Of a stretch of DNA of 43,796 bases, positions 16,583 through 25,025 are shown in pieces. The stretch is from contig NZ_JAHLEM010000005.1 in NCBI RefSeq assembly GCF_018883605.1, forward strand, positions 1 to 43,796, given 5' to 3'. This DNA is from Streptomyces niphimycinicus. GTDB taxonomy: Bacteria; Actinomycetota; Actinomycetes; Streptomycetales; Streptomycetaceae. Under the pieces are notes generated by a model. The model did not search any database. It was not told where the DNA came from and saw nothing but the letters and a program-made list of their open reading frames with translations. Position numbers and translations under genes: made by a program. Positions within the stretch are counted from its first letter, which is position 1; each line of letters begins with the position of its first letter.

Positions 16583-18069
16583 CGACCCATGCCGAACCCG
16601 CCGGCGAAAGCCCCGTGGCGAAGGAGTTTCCCGAGGGTCTTCCCATCGGCGACACCTGGGTGGAGGCACCCGCCACCGAGGACGTCCGTTTCCCCTATGA
16701 CGGGACGCTCGTCGCACGGGCGCCGGTCGGGGACACCGCTCTGGCCCGCCGCGCCCTCGACGCGGCCCTCGCGGTCCGCGAGCGCGTCGGCCGGCTCCCC
16801 TCGCATGTACGCCGGACGGCGCTGCTCGCGACGCACGAGGCGGTCGCCTCCCGGCGCGCGGACTTCGAGCGGCTCCTCGTCCTGGAGACCGGCAAGCCGC
16901 TGGTCGACTGCCGGGTCGAGGTGGACCGCACCCTGCTGACCCTGGTGACGGCGGCCGAGGAAGTGGCCCGGCTGCACGGGGAGACGGTGCCGCTGGACCT
17001 GCTGCCGTCGGGGGAGGGGCTGCTCGGCTTCTGGACCCGCAAGCCGATCGGCGTGGTGGTGGGCATCGCGGGCTTCAACTACCCGCTGCTGCTCGCCGCG
17101 CACAAGATCGCGCCGGCGCTGGCCGCCGGCTGCCCGATCATCGCCAAGCCCGCCCCGCAGACCCCGCTGGCCACTCTGTGGCTGGTGCACCTCCTCCGTG
17201 CGGCCCTGCACGCCGACGGCGCACCACAGGCCGCGGTGCAACTGGTGACCGGCGGCCCCGAGGTGGGCATCGCGCTGACCACCGACCGCCGGATCGGAGC
17301 GGTGTCCTTCACCGGTTCCGCCACCGTCGGCCACCAGATCGCCCGGGACGCGGCACCCACCAAGGTGCTCCTCGAACTCGGCTCCAACGCCGCCCTGGTG
17401 GTGGCCGCCGACGCCGACCTCGACGCCGCCGCCGACGCGGTGGTGCGCGGCGGGTACTACGCCTCGGGCCAGGCGTGCATCAGCGTGCAGCGGGTCATCG
17501 TGGTGGACTCCGTGCGGAAGGAGTTCGTGGCCCGCCTGACGGAGCGAGTGGCCCAGGTGACCGTCGGCGACCCCCGCGATCCGCGGACGCGCGTCTCGGC
17601 ACTCATCGACAAGCGGTCGACCGAGCGGGTGCGCGCGTGGCTGGACGAGGCGGTGGAGGCGGGGGCGTCGCTGGTGGCCGGAGGATCGGTCACCGATGGT
17701 GTGATCGAGCCCGCCCTGCTGCTCGATGTGGACCGGGCCCTCGCGGTCTGGGACGAGGAAGTGTTCGGCCCCGTGGTCGCCGTACGGTCCGTCCCCGATC
17801 TGGAGACCGCCTTCGACCTGGTCAACGACTCGCGCTACGGATTGCACGCGAGCGTCTACACCAGCGCCCTGGACACCGCGTTCGCCGCTCTGGACCGCCT
17901 GGAGGTGGGCGGAGTGGTCGTCAATGAGGTTCCCGGTTTCCGTTCCGATGTCATGCCGTACGGCGGTGTGAAGGACTCCGGGGCCGGACGGGAGGGCCCG
18001 AGGTTCGCCATCGAAGAGCTCACCGTGACCCGTATGGCAGTGATCCGTCCGACGACGAAGAAGCCGTGA
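16579..18069 (+). CDS. NAD(P)-dependent aldehyde dehydrogenase
   Basis: A 496-aa aldehyde dehydrogenase superfamily enzyme. The catalytic cysteine lies in YASGQACISVQRV and the general-base glutamate in KVLLELGSNAALVV. The cofactor-binding loop SFTGSATVGHQIA and the closing DVMPYGGVKDSGAGREG region are intact. The GTG start overlaps the ATPase stop (GTGA), with GGGAG upstream. The GSNA/CIS variants place it nearer the lactaldehyde/glyceraldehyde-3-phosphate-like branch than the betaine-aldehyde branch. It probably oxidises an aldehyde formed from the imported, amidase-cleaved compound. Confidence 0.92.
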   Translation: MTTHAEPAGESPVAKEFPEGLPIGDTWVEAPATEDVRFPYDGTLVARAPVGDTALARRALDAALAVRERVGRLPSHVRRTALLATHEAVASRRADFERLLVLETGKPLVDCRVEVDRTLLTLVTAAEEVARLHGETVPLDLLPSGEGLLGFWTRKPIGVVVGIAGFNYPLLLAAHKIAPALAAGCPIIAKPAPQTPLATLWLVHLLRAALHADGAPQAAVQLVTGGPEVGIALTTDRRIGAVSFTGSATVGHQIARDAAPTKVLLELGSNAALVVAADADLDAAADAVVRGGYYASGQACISVQRVIVVDSVRKEFVARLTERVAQVTVGDPRDPRTRVSALIDKRSTERVRAWLDEAVEAGASLVAGGSVTDGVIEPALLLDVDRALAVWDEEVFGPVVAVRSVPDLETAFDLVNDSRYGLHASVYTSALDTAFAALDRLEVGGVVVNEVPGFRSDVMPYGGVKDSGAGREGPRFAIEELTVTRMAVIRPTTKKP

Positions 18070-18872
18070 GGACCATGCAGGACAACGACCGCACCAATGG
18101 GGTGAACAGCTACTCCCGTCTGTTCCGGCTCGACGGCCGCAAGACGGTCGTGGTGGGTGCCGGCAGCGGTATCGGCCGCGAGAGCGCCCTGGCGCTCGCC
18201 GCGCACGGCGCCACCGTGGTGTGCGCCGACCGTGACCTGAAGGCGGCCGAGGAGACGGCGTCGCTGGGCCAGGAGATGTCGGCGTACGCCCTCGACGTGC
18301 TCGACGGCGAGGCGGTCGCGCGTGCCGCCGAGGAGCTCGGCGCCGTCGACGTCCTCGTCTTCACCGCCGCGACGAACGTGCGCAAGCACCTGCTCGACTA
18401 CACGGCGGACGAGTTCGACCGGGTCGTGGGGCTCAATCTGCGCGCCTCCTTCGACCTGGTGCGGGCCTTCGGCCGCGGCATGGCCGAACGCGGCCGCGGG
18501 AGCATCATCGGCTTCAGCTCGATCCGTTCGGTGGCCGTCGAGCCGGGCCAGGGCGTGTACGCGGCCACGAAGGCCGGCCTCGTCCAGATGCTGCGCACCG
18601 CGGCGGCCGAGCTGGGCCCGTCGGGCGTGCGGGTCAACGCCGTCGCTCCGGGAGTCGTCGACACACCGCTGACCGCGCAGATCCGGTCCGTGCCGGAGTG
18701 GTCGGATGCCTACGCGTCCAAGAGCGCCCTGGGCCGCTGGTCCCGGCCCGACGAACTGGCGGGCGCCGTGGTCTATCTGGCGTCGGACGCGTCGTCCTTC
18801 GTGACGGGCAGCCAGCTCTTCGTGGACGGAGGCTGGACGGCGATCGATGGACGCTATACGCCGCCTAGCTGA
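18066..18872 (+). CDS. Short-chain dehydrogenase/reductase (SDR)
   Basis: A classical SDR of about 268 aa. The glycine motif is GAGSGIG (normally TGxxxGIG), with the catalytic Ser in FSSIRSV and YxxxK as YAATK; the C-terminus has SSFVTGSQLFVDGGWTA. An aspartate at the end of beta-2 (CADRD) suggests NAD over NADP. It starts at the GTG at 18066 overlapping the aldehyde dehydrogenase stop, or at the ATG at 18075 (MQDNDRTNG). It is the last gene of the rightward catabolic operon and ends in a strong hairpin shared with the convergent sulfatase remnant. Confidence 0.92.
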   Translation: MRTMQDNDRTNGVNSYSRLFRLDGRKTVVVGAGSGIGRESALALAAHGATVVCADRDLKAAEETASLGQEMSAYALDVLDGEAVARAAEELGAVDVLVFTAATNVRKHLLDYTADEFDRVVGLNLRASFDLVRAFGRGMAERGRGSIIGFSSIRSVAVEPGQGVYAATKAGLVQMLRTAAAELGPSGVRVNAVAPGVVDTPLTAQIRSVPEWSDAYASKSALGRWSRPDELAGAVVYLASDASSFVTGSQLFVDGGWTAIDGRYTPPS

Positions 18873-18940
18873 CCCGGCAAGGACACGAGGGCTCACCACC
18901 GTTCCTTCCGGCGGCGGGCCCTCGCGCGTGAGCGGGTCAG
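18869..18940. terminator. Bidirectional nested hairpin between convergent genes
   Basis: Outer arms CTGACCCG (18869-18876) and CGGGTCAG (18933-18940) enclose inner arms CGAGGGC (18886-18892) and GCCCTCG (18918-18924). The outer arms cover the stop codons of both convergent genes. There is no T-tract, as is common in Streptomyces. Confidence 0.65.
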
Positions 18941-19765
18941 TCGACGCGCTCGAAGGGCTCCGTGCCCTCTTCGTCCGGCGCGACGTCGAAGACGACCCTC
19001 CCGAGCTTGCCGGTGAACGCGAACTCACCCTCGTGGCCGGGCGAGGAGGGCGACAGGATGTCCCGGCCGACGTCGAGGCCCTGCCATCCGAAGAAGTGCG
19101 GCAGGACCCGCGGCATGTCCGTCACACCGGCCGGCATTCCGGACATGTACAGACGGCCGACGCCCCGCACGTCACCGGTCTTGATGAAGTGGTAGACCTC
19201 GGGCGCCCGCAGATCGAGCAGTTCGAAGAGGGTCGGCATGATGTCGCTGACATGGTGGAACTGCTGCCGGTTCTCGTCGGTGCGCGACAGCCCGCGGGGC
19301 CAGTTCACGATGAGCGGACAGCGGACGCCACCCTCGTGGGTGTTCTGCTTGTAGCGCTTGAACGGTGTGTTGCCCGCCTGCGCCCAGCCCCAGGGGTAGT
19401 TGGCGTGCGCGCGCGTGGTGCCGATCTCGTCGATCCGCGCGAGCAGCTCGTCGAAGCCCTCGGAGAGGCCGTTCTGGAACGCGGTGGGGTTGAGGGACCC
19501 CTGCTGCCCGCCTTCCTGGCCGGCCCCGTTGTCCGCGAGCAGGATGGTGATGGTGTTCTCCATCTGCCCTATCCGCATCAGGAACTCCATGAACCGGCCG
19601 ATGTGGTGGTCGGATTGGTCGAGCATCGCCGCGTAGGTCTCCTGCGAATTCGATCGCCCGGTCCACCAGGTCCTCACTGAGGTGATAGCCCTCTTCCGGG
19701 GTCTTCGGCGGAGCCACGGCGTGGTTGTCGTAGAACAGCGACGGGTGCGCCGTGCCGGCGCTCCG
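18937..19765 (-). pseudogene. Arylsulfatase pseudogene with several internal deletions
   Basis: Leftward remnant of a type-I arylsulfatase of the long actinobacterial class. Directly after the FGE stop the frame reads HPSLFYDNHAVAPPKTPEEG YHLSEDLVDRAIEF. At the GAATTC at 19646-19651 it jumps frame to QETYAAMLDQSDHHIGRF, skipping about 100 residues. The metal/substrate region continues as LLADNGAGQEGG and VRCPLIVNWPRGL. After LRAPEVYH (about 19190) it jumps to the far C-terminus (GRLYMSGMPAGVTDMP to EFAFTGKLGRVVFDV). The N-terminal half with the CxPxR formylglycine site is absent. At least three deletions have occurred, so no active sulfatase can be made. Confidence 0.85.
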
Positions 19766-20746
19766 TCAGCGTGGCGGGGGCAGGTCCGCCGCGCAGCGGA
19801 ACCCCATGTGCCCGGTGCTGCTGTCGGGTGTGTTGGAGGTGCGCGCGGCGACGCGGTAGCGGTTGCAGTACGAGGCATGGCACAGGTAGGACCCGCCGCG
19901 GATCACCTTCGCCTCACCGGTGGGAGGTCCGGCCGGGTCCCAGCGGGTCTCCGGGCGGTCGGCCGCGTGCCAGGTGGTGCTCCACCAGTCGGAGCACCAT
20001 TCCCACACATTGCCCGATGTGTTGTACACGCCGAGGTTGTTGGGCCGGTAGGACTTGACCGGCGCGGTTCCCAGATACCCGTCCTCACCCGTGTTGACTT
20101 GCGGGAACTTCCCCTGCCAGATATTGCAGCGGTGCTGCCCCCGGGGCAGGAGCTCATCCCCCCACGGGAAGCGGGCGCGCTCCAGGCCGCCACGCGCCGC
20201 CACCTCCCACTCCGCCTCCGTGGGCAGGCGCTTGCCCGCCCATGCCGCGTAGGCGGAAGCGTCACGCCAGGAAACGTGGACGACGGGGTGGTTCGACAGA
20301 TCGGTCCATGACGACCCCGGCCCGTAGGGCGCCCGCCAGCACGCCCCGCCCACCGCGAGCCACCAGGGCGCCTGTGCCACCGTGCCGTCGCGCACCAGGT
20401 GCCGGGCGTCGGGGTGGACGAGTGCGTAGAACACGAAGGACCAGCCGTAGCGCTCGGCATCGGTCCGGTAGCCGCTGCTGCGCACGAACGTCGCGAACTG
20501 TCTGTTGGTGACAGCGGTCGCGTCGATGAGGAACGGCGACAGCCGCACCGCCCGGACCGGGCCCTCACCGTCCTCGGGAAACGCGTCGGCGTCGTCGCCT
20601 CCCATCAGATACGTCCCCGCGGGGACGCGCAGCATGGCGCGCAGTCCCTGCGCCCGGTCCCGATCCGGGGCCTGAAGCCGCACGGCGGACGGCTCGGGGA
20701 TCTCCCGGTCACCCTCTGATGCGGGGGCGCAACAGGCTCCTGACAT
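19766..20746 (-). CDS. Formylglycine-generating enzyme (sulfatase maturase)
   Basis: A 326-aa FGE-sulfatase (SUMF1-type) domain protein. The two active-site cysteines are both present as GGSYLCHASYCNRYR (Cys289 and Cys294), with the same spacing as Cys272/Cys277 of S. coelicolor FGE. It also has RLPTEAEWEVAARGG, FPWGDELLPRGQHRCN and the NTSGNVWEWCSDWW core. It binds copper and oxidises the sulfatase CxPxR cysteine to formylglycine. The ATG at 20744-20746 follows GGAGGAG. It is the first gene of the leftward unit whose second gene, a sulfatase, is now destroyed, so it would have to serve sulfatases elsewhere. A FadR-like operator lies 55 bp upstream. Confidence 0.93.
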   Translation of the reverse strand: MSGACCAPASEGDREIPEPSAVRLQAPDRDRAQGLRAMLRVPAGTYLMGGDDADAFPEDGEGPVRAVRLSPFLIDATAVTNRQFATFVRSSGYRTDAERYGWSFVFYALVHPDARHLVRDGTVAQAPWWLAVGGACWRAPYGPGSSWTDLSNHPVVHVSWRDASAYAAWAGKRLPTEAEWEVAARGGLERARFPWGDELLPRGQHRCNIWQGKFPQVNTGEDGYLGTAPVKSYRPNNLGVYNTSGNVWEWCSDWWSTTWHAADRPETRWDPAGPPTGEAKVIRGGSYLCHASYCNRYRVAARTSNTPDSSTGHMGFRCAADLPPPR

Positions 20747-20800
20747 CGCTCCTCCAACCGTGGCCGCTGCTACTCGCCCGACGCAAGGTCTCCTGAGATG

Positions 20801-20815
20801 ACTGGTCTGGCCAGC
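20801..20815. promoter_or_regulatory. FadR-like GntR operator, site 2
   Basis: ACTGGTCTGGCCAGC matches the palindrome at 10836 (ACTGGTCAGGCCAGT) at 13 of 15 positions. It lies 55 bp upstream of the FGE start, placed to control the leftward FGE-sulfatase unit. The similarity between the two sites supports one regulator for both transcription units. Confidence 0.6.
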
Positions 20816-20985
20816 TTCATATTCAGGCTAGTTGAAAGAGTCTGTTTCGGTCCGAATCCCGCTGTCAAGGGAGTCATGGAGCCGCGGGGACGGCACGTGG
20901 AGCGGTACGTTCGGCTACCCGTAGCGGAACGAACCCGCCAGAAAGGTGGATCGTCCGCGCCGCGTGTTCGCGGCCTGCTCCGCGC

Positions 20986-23286
20986 TCACCGCAGGGCCGT
21001 TGTCCGCGGGATGTGGTCGGTTTCGCGCTGGGCGGCGTACCAGCCCAGTGCGCGCACCATGGCCTTGTGCGGCGTGGGCGGGAGCAAGGGGGCGAGGGTG
21101 TCCCAGGTCTTGTCGACGAGTTCGCGGGCCTCGGCCATGCACGCGTCGAGGGCTCCGCTGCGCGTCAGCAGGTCGGACGCCCGGAGCGCACCGCTGTCGG
21201 AGCACTGCCGGAGGGCGTCGCGCAGGCGTTTGCGGTCGGCGGTGTCGAGGAGGCCGGTGGCGTGGGCCACGGGGTAGGTGACCTCGCCGTTGTGGAGGTC
21301 TTCGGCGGGGGAGCGGGTGGAGATGCCCTGCCGGTGTTCGTCGGGGGTGCACTGCCCGTACAGGTCGAAGACGTCGTCGGTGATCTGGTAGGCGATTCCG
21401 ACGGCCTCGAAGTACTCGCAGATCGCTGCGAGTTGCCGCTCGTCGGCGCCGCCGAGGATCGCCGAGACCTCGGCGGTGCTGCGGACGAGCATGCCCGTCT
21501 TGAGCCGGTGGGCGGTGCGGATCTGGTCGAGGAGGGGGCGGGCGTCACCGGTTGCCACGGCTTGGTCGAACGCGGTGTGGTGCCCGGCGAGGTCGAGGGC
21601 CTGACCGGCGTGGGCGGCACGCAGATCCCGCAGATAGAGCCGGTAGATGCGCAGCATGGTGGCGGGGTCGGCCTGCGGGACGCGCTGAATGAGGGCGTCG
21701 AAGGTGTAGTAGCCGAGCGTGCCGGCGGTGATCGCGGGAGCGGTGCCGAAGATCTCGTGGACGCTCGGACGGCCGCGCCGGGTGGGCGAGTTGTCCTGGA
21801 TGTCATCGATGACCAGCGCCGAGACATGGAGCAGCTCGGTGACCGCGGTCAGCGGCCGGTAGGGCTCGGGGTCGGCGCCGAGAAGGCAGAGGACGGCCGC
21901 GGCCACGTAGGGGCGCCAGGAGCGTCCGGGGTTGTCCAGCAGGTGCAGAAGGGGCGCGGCGACCGCCTGGTGGAGGCGGATCCGGGCGGCGCTGTCCAGG
22001 TCCGTTCCGCCGCTGGTGCCGGTGAGCAGACCCAGCGCGGTCTCGTCGGTGGCATCGGTGGAATACAGCGCGGCGGCTTCCGTGCGGGCGATGTCATGGG
22101 TGCGGCGCATGTAGTGCTCGATATCGCCGATGGTGTTGGTCGGGAGGGTCTGAAGAAATGCCGTCCCGGCCACCGACGTGTTTCCCATGACGCCGCGCAC
22201 GGTGGCGGGGCTCTCCCAGAAGGCGCGTCCCACGATCAGGGTGCGGACCTCGCCCTCCGCCGCCGGAGCGATCACCTCGACATCCAGGCCGAGGTCGGGG
22301 ACGCGCACGCGCACCGCGGTGGGGTAGGTGTTGAGGGTGGCCAGGGAGGTCCAGTGGCGGACGGGCTGCCAGTCCACGTCGTGGTAGCTGACGCCGCCGT
22401 CCGGGGCAACCGCCGTGGCGCGGGTGAATTCCAGCGTGGTGGCGCCCGTGGCGGGATCGGTGTTGCGCGCGTGGATGGAGCTGATCTCCCAGCCGTTGCC
22501 GAGCTGGATACCGGCCCACTCCCAGGTGTGGTCCGGTGTTCCCGGGGTCCGCTCGACGTCGTAGTAGGTGCTGCCCCAGTCCTGCTCGAACCAGGCGTGC
22601 CCCTCCACTTGTCCATGGGTGCCGTCCGCCCGACGCAGGGTCCCATGGGCGTGCAGCCGGGGCACGAAGTACGACGTCATCGCGTCCGCGTAGGTCGGAA
22701 GCCGCCCCGGATAGCGCCCCCGGGCGTCGAACTGCGGGACCGCCGCCTTGACGGGGGTGAGGAGAAGCTCGAAGCGTTCCCTGTCCTGGTAGGCCAGGCG
22801 GTATCCGCCCTCTTCCGTACGGCGCAGCGCGGCCACCTCCCCGAAGGACATGTCCAGCGTTTCGGCCGACCCCACCACCGGCTCGGGCAGCAGCCGGTCG
22901 GGCAGCAGCGGGCCCTCGGCAAGGGCCTCCGCCAGGGCCTCGCGGACCCGGTGATCCTGCGCGGTGTCGCCACGGAGCGCCTCGCGGACCGCACGGTGCA
23001 TGGTGGGCGTGAGCCAGGCTCCGTGGGAGACCCCTGCCGGTCCCGAGCACGTGGACACCATGCCGTACCCGGGACCGGCCGCGCGGTCCCGCATATCGTG
23101 GTGTTTCAGGACGCTGACCATCCACGTGTACTCGTCGCCGCTCTCATCCCGCAGATGCCCGTTGAGATACCACCCTTCGGCACCGGCCGAAGGGTGCGGC
23201 AGGCCCATGGGCGCTGAACCGGCGGTGTGCTGCGGTACGGCCTGCGAAGGGCCCTGCGCCGGGGGATGGGACGCGGAGATGGTCAT
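20986..23286 (-). CDS. CrtC/AttH-like domain fused to polyprenyl diphosphate synthase
   Basis: A 766-aa two-domain protein. Residues about 36-400 resemble the carotenoid 1,2-hydratase/AttH lipocalin-like fold: AEGWYLNGHLRDESGDEYTW at the start and the family block GHAWFEQDWGSTYYD at 229-243, followed by WEWAGIQLGNGWEI. Residues about 430-760 are an all-alpha isoprenyl diphosphate synthase with both aspartate motifs intact, DDIQD (494-498) and DDVFD (637-641), plus RRGRPSVHEIFG and HRLKTGMLVRSTAE. The synthase should build a linear C15-C20 or longer allylic diphosphate, and the fused domain could then hydrate or cyclise the chain. The division of labour is inference. No signal peptide is seen. 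It is monocistronic, leftward, and sits apart from other terpene genes in this window. Confidence 0.85.
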   Translation of the reverse strand: MTISASHPPAQGPSQAVPQHTAGSAPMGLPHPSAGAEGWYLNGHLRDESGDEYTWMVSVLKHHDMRDRAAGPGYGMVSTCSGPAGVSHGAWLTPTMHRAVREALRGDTAQDHRVREALAEALAEGPLLPDRLLPEPVVGSAETLDMSFGEVAALRRTEEGGYRLAYQDRERFELLLTPVKAAVPQFDARGRYPGRLPTYADAMTSYFVPRLHAHGTLRRADGTHGQVEGHAWFEQDWGSTYYDVERTPGTPDHTWEWAGIQLGNGWEISSIHARNTDPATGATTLEFTRATAVAPDGGVSYHDVDWQPVRHWTSLATLNTYPTAVRVRVPDLGLDVEVIAPAAEGEVRTLIVGRAFWESPATVRGVMGNTSVAGTAFLQTLPTNTIGDIEHYMRRTHDIARTEAAALYSTDATDETALGLLTGTSGGTDLDSAARIRLHQAVAAPLLHLLDNPGRSWRPYVAAAVLCLLGADPEPYRPLTAVTELLHVSALVIDDIQDNSPTRRGRPSVHEIFGTAPAITAGTLGYYTFDALIQRVPQADPATMLRIYRLYLRDLRAAHAGQALDLAGHHTAFDQAVATGDARPLLDQIRTAHRLKTGMLVRSTAEVSAILGGADERQLAAICEYFEAVGIAYQITDDVFDLYGQCTPDEHRQGISTRSPAEDLHNGEVTYPVAHATGLLDTADRKRLRDALRQCSDSGALRASDLLTRSGALDACMAEARELVDKTWDTLAPLLPPTPHKAMVRALGWYAAQRETDHIPRTTALR

Positions 23287-23439
23287 GCCGGAAACCTAGA
23301 CGTCCGCAACCCCCTCACCGGGTGACGCCGTACCGGCCCCACCTCATCGGATGACAGCGCGGTCCGGATTTCGGGTCGTCACCGTGCCCTCGGCGCCGCC
23401 CGCTCGTTATAGCGGGACGCCAAGGGGAGGAGGCCCTCG

Positions 23440-23883
23440 ATGGAGGTGACCGGCGTGTACCACGCCTACGGCCGGCGTGCGGTGCTGGGCGGGGACGGCC
23501 GATCGGTCCCGTGGTCTCCCACCTGGCCTCCGCCGCCGTGGCCGCCTACGCGACCATCCTCACCCGTACCTTCTGGGCACCCGAGCAGCCCACCCTGCTC
23601 GCCGCCGCCCTCTTTTGCGCCGGTATCACCTATGCCCGCCGCACTCAGCGCCCTCCTCGCCGTCCACTGCCATACCCGGAACACCCTCGGCAAGACCGGA
23701 CGGCCGCGCTCGTGGCGGCCCGTCGAACTCGTCCAGTCCGCTGGGCCGCGCCCTCCCCGGGCGGGACTCGCTCGGATTCCACCCGGGGGAGGGGCTGCGT
23801 TCAGGCCCGAGGAACTGGGCTCAGGCCGTGCCCGAGGGACTGGGCTCAGGCCGTGGAGATGGCGGCGTTCATCTCCCACATGA
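23440..23883 (+). other. Frameshifted or degenerate small ORF with a good ribosome-binding site
   Basis: AGGAGG sits six bases before the ATG at 23440 (MEVTGVYHAYGRRAVLGGDG), so a gene once started here. After about 20 residues the plausible coding sense moves to another frame (GRPIGPVVSHLASAAVAAYA, then TILTRTFWAPEQPTLLAAAL), a short hydrophobic segment, and then decays into proline/arginine-rich shadow sequence. I recognise no family. It fills most of the 560 bp between the fusion gene and the pirin gene. Confidence 0.3.
23806..23855. repeat. 25-bp tandem duplication over the pirin stop
   Basis: Two head-to-tail 25-bp copies (23806-23830 and 23831-23855) begin CCCGAGG and contain ACTGGGCTCAGGCCGTG, with one mismatch. 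The second copy contains the pirin stop codon, so the first copy is a duplicated 3' end. Confidence 0.85.
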
Positions 23884-24607
23884 GCACCTCGGCGCCGTCG
23901 GGGCCGCCGGTGACGCGCTGGCCCTCCGCGCCGGTGACACGGACCGCGTCGCCGGTGGCCAGTGCTCCCGCGCCCTCCAGCTCGGCGCTGCCGCGCGCGA
24001 TGAAGAGGTGGACGAAGGGAGCGGTGACGATCTCCAGGGTCTCGGCGGGGCGGATGCGGGCCACGTGCAGGGCGGCATGCTTCTGCCGGATGCCGATCGC
24101 CCGCTGGTTGCCGTGCTCGGGCATACCGGAGGCGAGAGTGGCCCAGCCGCCGAGGGCGAGTTCGTCGTTGATGTCGAGCTGCTCGTAGCCGGGGCGGATA
24201 CCGGACTCGTCGGGGATGGTCCACATCTGGATGAAGTGGACGGGGTCATCGTGTTCGGGCCGGCCGGTAAGGGTCCAGGAGTCGTTCTTCTCGCTGTGCA
24301 GGATGCCGGTACCGGCGCTCATCCGCTGGGCGAGGCCGGGGTAGATCACCCCGTTGTGACCCTCGGAGTCCTGGTGGACGAGGCCGCCGTCGAGGACCCA
24401 GGTGATGATCTCCATGTCCCGGTGGGGGTGGGTCTCGAAGCCGGTGCCGGGGGCGACGACATCGTCATTGGAGACCAGCAGCAGCCCGAAATGGGTGTTC
24501 TTGGGGTCCCAGTGGCGCGAGAAGGAGAAGGAGTGATGGGAGTCGAGCCAGCCGGCGCGGGTGTGGAAACGCTCGTTGGCGCGCCGGATGTCGAGCAGGG
24601 AGGCCAT
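23846..24607 (-). CDS. Pirin-family protein
   Basis: A 253-aa bicupin of the pirin family from the ATG at 24605-24607 (MASLLDIRRANERFHTRAGW), with AGGACA upstream. The N-terminal cupin has the metal ligands: His-Pro-His in GFETHPHRDMEIITW, and His and Glu in GILHSEKND. The C-terminal half (AALHVARIRPAETLEIVTAP) is the second cupin. Bacterial pirins can act as quercetinases or bind partner dehydrogenases, so the exact role is unknown. A palindrome that may bind a MarR-type regulator lies upstream at 24661. Confidence 0.9.
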   Translation of the reverse strand: MASLLDIRRANERFHTRAGWLDSHHSFSFSRHWDPKNTHFGLLLVSNDDVVAPGTGFETHPHRDMEIITWVLDGGLVHQDSEGHNGVIYPGLAQRMSAGTGILHSEKNDSWTLTGRPEHDDPVHFIQMWTIPDESGIRPGYEQLDINDELALGGWATLASGMPEHGNQRAIGIRQKHAALHVARIRPAETLEIVTAPFVHLFIARGSAELEGAGALATGDAVRVTGAEGQRVTGGPDGAEVLMWEMNAAISTA

Positions 24608-24660
24608 GGTGGTGGTGTCCTTTCTGTCCGTGCGGCCGGGGGTGTCGACCCGGTGATGTA

Positions 24661-24677
24661 GTTGAACGTTATACAAC
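24661..24677. promoter_or_regulatory. Candidate operator upstream of pirin
   Basis: GTTGAACGTTATACAAC, with GTTG/CAAC arms and an AT-rich centre, lies 54 bp upstream of the pirin start. The sequence is much more AT-rich than its surroundings, and the minus strand TTGTATAACG could include a -10 region. Weak but plausible. Confidence 0.35.
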
Positions 24678-25025
24678 ATCGCGAGCCGAATCATTCCCGT
24701 CACTCCCGGTCGGCCGCATCCACGGCATCCCGCATTGAGTCGTCCGCGTGCGTCCGGGGCGTCGTTGCGTCCGTTGCCCCGGGGTGGCGCCCGGTCTGCC
24801 ACAGGATGGCGCCCGTATGCCCATGACGCGCTCCCCGGCCTGATGGGCCCCGGCGGACTGTCGCTCTGCTGGCCAGCCCGCCCGGACACGTAAGCTAGCG
24901 CTATTGTCTAGAAGTGGAATTTTAGTTGATGATGTGAGCGCGGGACGCGGGCCATGCCCCAGGGCGACGGTGTGCATGCGATCCGGGCGACGGGAACAAC
25001 CTTCGAGAAAACGGACCTCACCCCC
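24678..25025. other. Intergenic region between pirin and PLP-enzyme genes
   Basis: About 350 bp between the divergent starts. I see no convincing gene. The stretch 24888-24930 (GCTAGCGCTATTGTCTAGAA and following) is AT-rich and probably holds the promoter for the rightward PLP-enzyme gene. An in-frame ATG at 24954 could extend that enzyme by 24 residues. Confidence 0.5.

Noticed and set aside
21013..23217. 734-residue rightward open frame opposite the fusion gene
   Set aside because: The leftward frame has clear prenyl synthase and CrtC-like motifs. The rightward one is a glycine/valine-rich shadow.
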